Positions 18,101-24,644 of a DNA stretch of 64,000 bases are shown here, one piece after another. Each line of letters opens with the position of its first letter. Position 1 is the first letter of the stretch. The stretch is taken from NCBI GenBank assembly GCA_963976625.1, contig CAXBLA010000001.1, forward strand, positions 163,101 through 227,100, read 5' to 3'. This DNA comes from UBA1924 sp963976625 (GTDB lineage Bacteria > Planctomycetota > Phycisphaerae > Phycisphaerales > UBA1924). A program made the position numbers and the translations under genes. The notes beneath the pieces are model-generated. The model saw nothing but the letters and a program-made list of their open reading frames with translations, ran no database searches and had not been told where the DNA came from.

Positions 18101-18134
18101 TATCCTATCATCCGGAAATACGGATAAAAGGATA
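18101..18134 (-). promoter_or_regulatory. 34-bp palindromic operator overlapping the -10 of the ArsR-ahcY operon
   Basis: Outer arms TATCC (18101-18105) and GGATA (18130-18134) and inner arms ATCCG (18110-18114) and CGGAT (18121-18125) share exactly the same centre of symmetry. Across the 34 bases, 13 of 17 position pairs are complementary. It begins one base upstream of the start codon and covers the -10 hexamer, as expected of an autoregulatory repressor site. Binding by the encoded ArsR-type protein is inferred. Confidence 0.65.
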
Positions 18135-18157
18135 TGAGCCCATACGACACCTGTCAA
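18129..18157 (-). promoter_or_regulatory. Sigma70-type promoter of the ArsR-methyltransferase/ahcY operon
   Basis: On the minus strand, consensus TTGACA (18157 to 18152) is followed by exactly 17 bases and TATCCT (18134 to 18129). Transcription should begin near 18122, inside the palindrome, leaving a leader of only about 20 bases before ATG 18099. Confidence 0.65.
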
Positions 18158-18199
18158 CCTTGATTGGTCAATATTAGCAAAATAGAGACCGACTGAATT

Positions 18200-18877
18200 T
18201 TACGGCTTCACGGCCAGCGATGGGCCGGTGATCATGCCGAGGGTTTCGAGCCGGGCCAAGATAGTCGGATCCGATTTGTCGAACCAGAGCACATAGCGGA
18301 GGTACTCGATCTCCATCGCCGAGTCATTGAGCCCATTGGCGAAATCTGCCATCGCTAAGTACGGTTCGGGCGTGGTGCCACCATTATGGGAAATCGCCAG
18401 CAGCAGGGCTTCACGGGCCTCATCCATCTGTCCGGCCTGCTGGGCATAGCGTGCAAGGCGGAGGTGTCCGCTCCCCGGTTCGCCCTCGTTGATCGTCTCG
18501 CGGAGGAGCTTCATCAGGGCATCGGTCCGGTTGTTGAGCGCGAGCACATTGGCCAATGCTTCGATGTACTGCACCTCGCCGGGCTTGAGATCATGAGCGA
18601 CCCGCAGGTGGCTCGCGGCTTGGTTGTAGAGCCCGAGGCGTGTTTCAACCATGCCCAGGCGGTATTCTGCCAATGGCGAGTTCGGTCGGCGCTCGACATA
18701 CTCGGTCCAGAGGTCGTATGCGGTCTGGTCATCGCCATTGTCTTCAGCGATTGCGGCCTGGATATGAAGGTCGTTGAGCGAGAGTGTCCGCTTGACCTTG
18801 CTGACCGTCGAGCACCCAATCAGTGTGATCAAGAGTGCGCCAATCAGGGTGATCAGTATAAATTTGGTCAGTTTCAT
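18200..18877 (-). CDS. TPR-repeat lipoprotein
   Basis: A 225-residue protein starting at ATG 18877 with GGAGAG about 9 bases upstream; the longer frame upstream is not needed. A lipoprotein signal is present: KLTK, hydrophobic FILITLIGALLITLIG, then Cys22. The rest is helical with tetratricopeptide-like spacing (DQTAYDLWTEYVERRPNSPLAE, YNQAASHLRVAHDLKPGEVQ and QMDEAREALLLAISHNG; each begins a pair of helices). It is likely tethered to a membrane and acts as a protein-binding scaffold. No partner can be named from context. Confidence 0.75.
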   Translation of the reverse strand: MKLTKFILITLIGALLITLIGCSTVSKVKRTLSLNDLHIQAAIAEDNGDDQTAYDLWTEYVERRPNSPLAEYRLGMVETRLGLYNQAASHLRVAHDLKPGEVQYIEALANVLALNNRTDALMKLLRETINEGEPGSGHLRLARYAQQAGQMDEAREALLLAISHNGGTTPEPYLAMADFANGLNDSAMEIEYLRYVLWFDKSDPTILARLETLGMITGPSLAVKP

Positions 18878-19011
18878 GGGTTCAACTCTCCACATCGGGC
18901 TTCGTTCTTGTGCATCGGGGGGCAGGCCTACAGGCACCCGCTCTATGGTAGCGTCGTTAGACTCATCGCACCAGCCGGGTTTGGTGTCCTGGTGCGGATA
19001 CCATACCAGAT

Positions 19012-19428
19012 ATGCACCGATCGACCGTCCTGCTCCATACCCTCCCGAACGGAGAATCACACTTCGATTGGTTGATCGACCAGCCGACAATCTCGTGTGA
19101 ACACCGCCTTCTCACTTGGCGATGCGAGCTCAATCCTTCGCCCATCGACCATCAGGCCAAGGCTCCCGTCATGCACTTCACTGGCGAGCAACTCCCAGAC
19201 CACCGCGCGATCTATCTCGAGTACGAAGGGCCGATTTCGGGAAACCGAGGTCATGTTCAACGCATTGCACAGGGGGAGGTTGATCGCTTTTCCCAATCAT
19301 CCAAAGCGATCAAAATGACCATCCGGTGGGAAAATTCGGTGGTGCGGTACACTGGCGCAAGGAAACCAGAAACCCCGAGCAGATGGGAGTTCAGGGCATG
19401 GATCGTGGATTCTTTGCTGGACGGCTGA
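19012..19428 (+). CDS. LigD 3'-phosphoesterase-like small protein
   Basis: A 138-residue protein. ESHFDWLID (His17, Asp19) and LPDHRAIYLEYEGPISGNRG (Asp63, His64) correspond to two conserved blocks of the LigD phosphoesterase (PE) domain, HxDxR-like and EDHPxxYxxFEGxIPxGxYG. In LigD, PE trims 3' ends during non-homologous end joining. Here the domain stands alone, without ligase or polymerase parts and without a nearby ku gene. The start ATG at 19012 has no strong ribosome-binding site. It is divergent from the TPR lipoprotein across about 130 bases. Similar stand-alone proteins occur in Planctomycetes, to my recollection; activity is not established. Confidence 0.55.
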   Translation: MHRSTVLLHTLPNGESHFDWLIDQPTISCEHRLLTWRCELNPSPIDHQAKAPVMHFTGEQLPDHRAIYLEYEGPISGNRGHVQRIAQGEVDRFSQSSKAIKMTIRWENSVVRYTGARKPETPSRWEFRAWIVDSLLDG

Positions 19429-19484
19429 TCCGAAGTATGGTACCCTCGGGTATTGCAAATCCACCTTTGAGCAGGAGCATATAG

Positions 19485-19934
19485 ATGCGGGGACATTATC
19501 GACATCCATTGCCGCCAGGCTACTCGGGCCCGGTCCCGACGCCACCGGACAAAAACAATCAAGGGTCCACGCCCAAGCCCACCGAGCATGGCGATATGTC
19601 GCTCGATGACACCCTCCCGATTGATATGGATGTTGCGCCTCATTCTTCGACAAGCTCAGCACCCTCAAAGATCCGGACATTCGAGCAGAAGCTCCGCTCG
19701 ATCCGCCACGAGGACAGCTGGAACCGCACCCCAAACTCCAACGGCACAGGCGCAATCCACTGCAAGAGCTTCCACTGCAAGCTCACCGGCGACTCGCTTG
19801 AGTTCCTCGATCAACAGATCAACGAGTGGCTCGACGCGCACCCCCAGTATGAAGTCAAGTTTGTCACTTCTTCAATCGGTACTTGGTCGGGCAAGGTCAA
19901 AGAGCCGAGCCTGATCGTGACGGTGTGGGTCTAA
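19485..19934 (+). CDS. Protein of unknown function
   Basis: A 149-residue protein with ATG 19485 preceded by AGGAG at a 7-base distance, which supports a real start. The first 60 residues are Pro/Thr/Ser-rich and probably disordered. The remainder looks folded: FEQKLRSIRHED, then GAIHCKSFHCKL with two cysteines, a helix EFLDQQINEWLDAHP and strands EVKFVTSSIGTWSG and SLIVTVWV. I do not recognise the family. It is followed after 3 bases by the exported thermonuclease gene, so the two are probably co-expressed. Confidence 0.65.
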   Translation: MRGHYRHPLPPGYSGPVPTPPDKNNQGSTPKPTEHGDMSLDDTLPIDMDVAPHSSTSSAPSKIRTFEQKLRSIRHEDSWNRTPNSNGTGAIHCKSFHCKLTGDSLEFLDQQINEWLDAHPQYEVKFVTSSIGTWSGKVKEPSLIVTVWV

Positions 19935-19937
19935 GCA

Positions 19938-20810
19938 ATGCGTAGTCTGGATTCTGAGAGCTCAGTCTTAAAACCCACCACGCTGTTCTGCGCCTGTGTC
20001 ATCGCGGTGCTGATCATGATGCAGCCGCCAACGGCTGCTCAACCGGAAGTGCATACCCACACAAAGGCTGTCCATCGATATGCAGCCCCTGAGCTTACAC
20101 TGCCGAAGCAAAGCCAGCTGATCGAAGGCGAAGTGGTTCGCATCTTTGATGGCGATACGATCTTGGTTCGGATTGATGGCAAGAACAGACGCTATCAGCT
20201 CATCGGCGCCGATACGCCCGAGTACCTGCCCAAGGAACGAAAACCAAAGCCGTTCTCCATCGAATCCATGAGATTCATTGAGCAGCTGCTTCTGGGCGAA
20301 CAGGTGTATGTGCAGCACGACCCCGCGGGCGATCGTGATTCATCCGGATTGTTGCGCGCCTATGTATTCCGCGCACCAGACATGCTGTTCGTGAATCTTG
20401 AGCTCATCCGCCAGGGCTACGCCAAGTTCAGCACCCGCCACGGGACGCTGTATCAGGATTCATTTTCCTTCTACGAGCACGATGCTAAAAACAAGAGCCG
20501 CGGGATCTGGGACACGAATCCACGCTTTACGGCTGAGCTCCCGGTTGAAGACATCGACGAGCCTACACAACAAAACAACCCCGTTCGAACAGCAGAGCCC
20601 GAACAGACCGCTCGCCCCGAGACCGATACATCCCGATCAACAACTGGCCTGACAAACCAGATCTACATCACACGATCAGGGTCGAAGTACCATCGAAAAG
20701 ACTGTTCGCACTTGACGGCTACGCGCCAGCGGACCACCCGCAACGCAGTCGAAGACACGCACACACCATGCAAGACCTGCAAGCCTGATGATCCTGATTC
20801 CTCAGGTTAA
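19938..20810 (+). CDS. Exported thermonuclease (SNase-like) with C-terminal Cys motif
   Basis: A 290-residue protein. Residues 12-35 form a signal/anchor segment. The staphylococcal nuclease fold follows, with GEVVRIFDGDTILVRI (Asp71, Asp73), YQLIGADTPEYL (Asp92, Glu95) and LLRAYVF. These are the calcium-binding and catalytic positions of SNase, a nuclease acting on DNA and RNA outside the cytoplasm. After a Pro/Thr/Glu-rich linker, the last 50 residues carry YITRSGSKYHRKDCSHL and HTPCKTCKP. This HxxxC...CxxC arrangement is often attached to secreted nucleases and may bind zinc or DNA. A role in nutrient scavenging of DNA is plausible. Confidence 0.82.
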   Translation: MRSLDSESSVLKPTTLFCACVIAVLIMMQPPTAAQPEVHTHTKAVHRYAAPELTLPKQSQLIEGEVVRIFDGDTILVRIDGKNRRYQLIGADTPEYLPKERKPKPFSIESMRFIEQLLLGEQVYVQHDPAGDRDSSGLLRAYVFRAPDMLFVNLELIRQGYAKFSTRHGTLYQDSFSFYEHDAKNKSRGIWDTNPRFTAELPVEDIDEPTQQNNPVRTAEPEQTARPETDTSRSTTGLTNQIYITRSGSKYHRKDCSHLTATRQRTTRNAVEDTHTPCKTCKPDDPDSSG

Positions 20811-20881
20811 TCGAGCATGAAACCGGATCATTCATCACCTTGCCGGTTGGCATACCCCGATTGGGGAACTATCCTCTTTTT

Positions 20882-22309
20882 ATGCAACAAAGTGCCCAAG
20901 CGACGAGCGACCTTCCCAACTCCATCGAACTCATCCGAGCCGCCGGCGAAATCGCATATCGCTATGCGCAGGGTGATATAGACACACCCATCAACCCCTT
21001 TCGCTCGCCCGATGAGCTTCGTTCGCTGCTTGCACTCGAGTTATCAAAGGATGGCACAGCGATCGATTCGGTCATGCAATCGCTCGAAGAGATCGCCAAC
21101 GCGACCCCACGCAGCACCAGCAGCCGGTTCTACAACCAGCTCTTCGGCGGGCGCGACCCGATCGCGACAGCCGCCGATATGCTCGCTCCGGTGATCAATA
21201 CTTCGCTGTACACCTTCAAGGCTTCGGGCCCGATGGCGATCGTGGAGCAAACCGTGATCGGGCACATGGCCCAGATCCTTGGTTTTCCGAGTGACACTCA
21301 CGAAGGCGTGTTCACGCCTGGCGGTTCGATCTCGAACCTGGTCGCCATGCTCATCGCCCGGAATCAGGCTGCCCCTGAAAGCCGAAATGACGGGGTCGGT
21401 GGTACCCGCCTGACGAGCTATATCTCAGAAGACGCCCATTACTCGGTGACCAAGAACGCCGGGATCATCGGGATCGGGCGGGCCAATGTCCGCAAGATCA
21501 TGACCGACGAGCACGGGATGGTCTGCGTCGATGCCTTGCGGAATCAGATCGAACAAGACATCAACGATGGCTGCAAGCCTTGCGTAGTTGTGGCGACCGC
21601 GGGCACCACCGTACGCGGGGCATTCGACCCGATCGAAGCGATGGGGGAGATCGCCCGCCTGCACAAGGTCTGGTTCCATGTCGATGCCAGCTACGGCGGC
21701 ACCATCGCGTTGAGTTCCAAGCACAAGCACCTGATGAAGGGTGTCGAGCAGGCCGACTCTGTCGCGTGGAACCCGCACAAGGTGATGGGGATCCCGCTCT
21801 CGGCGGCCGCATTCATTACTCGTGAATCGGGGTTCATGCGTCAGAGCCTCGATGAAACCGCCGAGTACTTGTTCCAGGCGGATGACGATCAATACAACCC
21901 CGGCACCCGATCCATCCAATGCGGGAGACGCAACGATGCCCTCAAGGTCTGGGCCGCGTGGAAGCACCACGGGGATTCGGGCTATCAGCAGCGGATCGAC
22001 CACCTGATGGGCCTGGCCGACCATGTCGCCGATCGGGTGCGCGGGCACGATCAGCTCACACTCAGCTGCGACAACGCATACATCAATGTCTGCTTCGAAG
22101 TCAACGGGAAATCCAGCCAAGCGATCTGTGACCTGCTGCGAGAACGCAACGAGCTCATCGTTGGACACGCGGTGGTCAATGGACGACGGATTATCCGTGT
22201 ACCTTTCGTCAATGGCGATCTGACGAAGGACGATGTCGATCAGATGCTCGACTTCATCCTCAACGCCGCCCAGCAGCTTCCCGCTGGGGACAACGCCGTC
22301 GTGCGTTAA
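20882..22309 (+). CDS. Group II PLP-dependent decarboxylase
   Basis: A 475-residue pyridoxal-phosphate enzyme of the group II amino-acid decarboxylases (glutamate, cysteine sulfinate, aspartate, diaminobutyrate or aromatic amino acids). Conserved: FTPGGSISNLVAMLIAR, YISEDAHYSVTKNAGIIGIG, VATAGTTVRGAFDPI, HVDASYGG, and the Schiff-base lysine Lys300 in WNPHKVMGIP. I chose ATG 20882 (MQQSAQ); TTG 20840 would add 14 residues unlike the family. The motif SRFYNQLFGGRDP resembles glutamate/cysteine sulfinate decarboxylases. Substrate cannot be fixed from sequence, and no antiporter or linked pathway gene is adjacent. Confidence 0.85.
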   Translation: MQQSAQATSDLPNSIELIRAAGEIAYRYAQGDIDTPINPFRSPDELRSLLALELSKDGTAIDSVMQSLEEIANATPRSTSSRFYNQLFGGRDPIATAADMLAPVINTSLYTFKASGPMAIVEQTVIGHMAQILGFPSDTHEGVFTPGGSISNLVAMLIARNQAAPESRNDGVGGTRLTSYISEDAHYSVTKNAGIIGIGRANVRKIMTDEHGMVCVDALRNQIEQDINDGCKPCVVVATAGTTVRGAFDPIEAMGEIARLHKVWFHVDASYGGTIALSSKHKHLMKGVEQADSVAWNPHKVMGIPLSAAAFITRESGFMRQSLDETAEYLFQADDDQYNPGTRSIQCGRRNDALKVWAAWKHHGDSGYQQRIDHLMGLADHVADRVRGHDQLTLSCDNAYINVCFEVNGKSSQAICDLLRERNELIVGHAVVNGRRIIRVPFVNGDLTKDDVDQMLDFILNAAQQLPAGDNAVVR

Positions 22310-22351
22310 ATCTATATCTGCTCAGCACGCAGCAGGGTTGAAGGATGCGCT

Positions 22352-23740
22352 TTATGCTGTATTCGAAGACTTCGACCGCCCGTTGACCCGGGCCCGGAAG
22401 AGCAAGACCAGCCAGGTGTTGACCAGCATGGACAGGTAATGGAAGCTGATCAGCCCGGTCGCGCCCAAGACCCATGGATTACTCTTGAGGAACCATTGCG
22501 GGTTCTGGAGGTCGAGGTAGCGGTAATAAGCCGTCACGATCCCGCCGACGGTGAGCCACCCGATCAACCCGGCCATGCTGATATTAAACCCGAGCACCCG
22601 CCTGTGGAACTTACTCGTTGAGAGCTCGCTGGTGTCGATATCGGTCCGCTCGAGCACCTCAAACAAGATCCAGCTGATGGCCGCAAAGATGACCATGGTG
22701 TCGATCCCGATCGCCGCCCCCATCCCGTGGGCCCAGACGACGGTGGTCCCATGGATCAATGCATTGATCGGCGGGATCGAGATTATGATCGATGATGCGA
22801 GGATATAGCCCGTCCACCATTTCGTGGCGTTCATAAAGAGCTCGATGGTGCACGGCGGGTTCGGGCGTTCGCGTTTGATCATCGCCGCGATGTCCCAGAC
22901 GACACGGGCAAGCAGGATGATCTCCGTCATGCTGATCACAAAGCTGATCCGCTTGATCATCACATCCTGAGGCAGATGGTAGGTGTGGTGCCCGAAGTTG
23001 GTAAACGAGTTGAGCAGCCCAACCCCGAAGAGCGCGTACGCGAGCCGAGAATGGGCGTACGAGGTGTCTTTGCTGATCTTGCACCCGATGTAGTAGAGCG
23101 AGCCGTAGACAAAGAGGTTGAAGCTCCCGACCAGCGTGCCCCCGGCCTTCCACTGGATCCGCATGTCCATCAGCGGGTCATCAAAGATGTCCGGTTGAAG
23201 CCATGCATACTGCTCGCTGAAGGTATAGATAAAGAGCAACGCCCCGACCGCCCACATCGTCGCATGCATCGGGCGCGAGAGTAGCCCCTTGCCCAGGTGG
23301 GCGAAGAAGTTCCACACAAACAGCAACCACCCGAGCATGATCGGCACCGAGAAGATCGGATGAAACCCGAGATACTCACGGCCAGAAAACACACCCATCA
23401 CCAATGAGATCAGGATGCCAGCGCCCGCCAAGATCCAGAAATACACTTGCAGATGCAGGCGGATCCGTTCGCCAGAGGAGACCGGGCCGGCGAAGTCCTC
23501 AAAGTACCGATGGACCACGGCGACCCCACCAAGGAGGATAAACGCCACGGCGAAGACCGTGTGTATCGGGCGCAACGAGGTGAACTTCAAGCCGGAACGG
23601 TCGATTAGATCGCCCAGCCCGGGTACATAGTACAGGATAGAGATCAACCCCGCGAACATCGCGATGGCCAGCGAGATCATCGCACCACGCATGAAGGTCA
23701 GCGTGGCATATTGACGGGTCGGGTCGGGGATCGAGGTCAT
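22352..23740 (-). CDS. NorB/CcoN-like heme-copper oxidase superfamily subunit with altered ligands
   Basis: A 462-residue integral membrane protein with about 12 helices. It resembles the large subunit of nitric oxide reductase and cbb3 oxidase: His60 in SLRPIHTVFAV (low-spin heme), the His251-His252 pair in FGHHTYHLP (binuclear metal) and His338 in HGTTVVWAHGMGAAIG (high-spin heme). Aligned by eye with Pseudomonas NorB, the FeB ligands His207 and Glu211 fall on Gly200 and Val204, Glu215 on Asn208, and the second low-spin ligand His349 on Met340. It is therefore not a canonical NO reductase or oxidase. It directly abuts the upstream diheme cytochrome gene, forming a two-gene unit. norD and norQ are absent. 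Confidence 0.72.
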   Translation of the reverse strand: MTSIPDPTRQYATLTFMRGAMISLAIAMFAGLISILYYVPGLGDLIDRSGLKFTSLRPIHTVFAVAFILLGGVAVVHRYFEDFAGPVSSGERIRLHLQVYFWILAGAGILISLVMGVFSGREYLGFHPIFSVPIMLGWLLFVWNFFAHLGKGLLSRPMHATMWAVGALLFIYTFSEQYAWLQPDIFDDPLMDMRIQWKAGGTLVGSFNLFVYGSLYYIGCKISKDTSYAHSRLAYALFGVGLLNSFTNFGHHTYHLPQDVMIKRISFVISMTEIILLARVVWDIAAMIKRERPNPPCTIELFMNATKWWTGYILASSIIISIPPINALIHGTTVVWAHGMGAAIGIDTMVIFAAISWILFEVLERTDIDTSELSTSKFHRRVLGFNISMAGLIGWLTVGGIVTAYYRYLDLQNPQWFLKSNPWVLGATGLISFHYLSMLVNTWLVLLFRARVNGRSKSSNTA

Positions 23741-24559
23741 CTAGAACTCCCACCAGGGGACCGACGACCAGAACGATTCATCCTCGCCTGTAGATTCCAT
23801 GCGTTCGAGCGTTTGGGCACGATGCTCGTTGAGGAAGACCAAGAAGGCACGCATCTCTTCGCGCTGTGCTTCGGATAGATTCGTCGGCGGCATGGTTGGG
23901 GGTCGTCCATTGATCAGTACTTCAAATATCTCGTCATTGGAAAGCCGATCGGCGGTCAGCGTCAGGTCCGGAGCACCGATCGAAGAGACCTGCCCGAGAC
24001 GATGACACGCCTTGCAGGTCCCCGTGCGGAAGAGCTCAAATCCTTGGGTGACTTGCAGATCTCCGGCTTCGGCGATCATCGATTCAAGTGCTATGTTGAA
24101 TGGCGGTTGCTGATCCGAGGAGCCCGAGACGCGGACCACGCTGGGATGTCGGGCCTGGCCGTAGCCGGTTTCGTCCATCGCGTAGAGGAAGCTCCAGAGT
24201 TCGACCACCTGTTCGTCATTCATCTCAAAAGTCGGCATCGGTCCCTCGCCCGATCGCAGGCGGGCCGCGAGCTGTTCGGGTTCGATCCGGTGGATGGCGT
24301 TGGTCAGGTCTGGGCCCAAAAAGCCGCCAAAGCCATGGAGCTGGTGGCAGCTCTGGCAGTTGTTTTGGTGCCACAAGCGACGCCCCGCGGATGCCGTGGG
24401 GTCGAGTTTGACGGGTGTTGAGTTGTCGGTATAGACCAGAAAAGTCTGAAGCACGAAACAGAGCAGGAGCAGACCGATCATGAGTCCCTTCGAGGAGGCG
24501 GAGCATCGCGAGGGCCAATAGCACGCGTCCTGGCTCTGTTGGGATTCGTCATCATCCAT
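23741..24559 (-). CDS. Membrane-anchored diheme cytochrome c, NorC-like N-terminal domain
   Basis: A 272-residue protein starting at ATG 24559. A membrane anchor (GLMIGLLLLCFVLQTFLVY, about residues 25-43) is followed by two c-type heme sites. The first, LWHQNNCQSCHQLHGFGGFL followed by GPDLT, closely recalls NorC, the cytochrome subunit of NO reductase. The second, FRTGTCKACHRLGQVSSIG, belongs to an added cytochrome c domain. Methionines in GPMPTFEM and PPTMPPTN are likely axial ligands. It presumably feeds electrons to the adjacent NorB-like subunit, whose start codon immediately follows its stop. NorC normally has one heme, so the second domain is an extension. Confidence 0.85.
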   Translation of the reverse strand: MDDDESQQSQDACYWPSRCSASSKGLMIGLLLLCFVLQTFLVYTDNSTPVKLDPTASAGRRLWHQNNCQSCHQLHGFGGFLGPDLTNAIHRIEPEQLAARLRSGEGPMPTFEMNDEQVVELWSFLYAMDETGYGQARHPSVVRVSGSSDQQPPFNIALESMIAEAGDLQVTQGFELFRTGTCKACHRLGQVSSIGAPDLTLTADRLSNDEIFEVLINGRPPTMPPTNLSEAQREEMRAFLVFLNEHRAQTLERMESTGEDESFWSSVPWWEF

Positions 24560-24644
24560 GGACAAAGAGTGTAGCGATCAAAGTGTGTGATGTACACCAT
24601 CAGCAAACAAGCACGCTCATTGGTCCGCTGAGCCTCTGTAGTGG

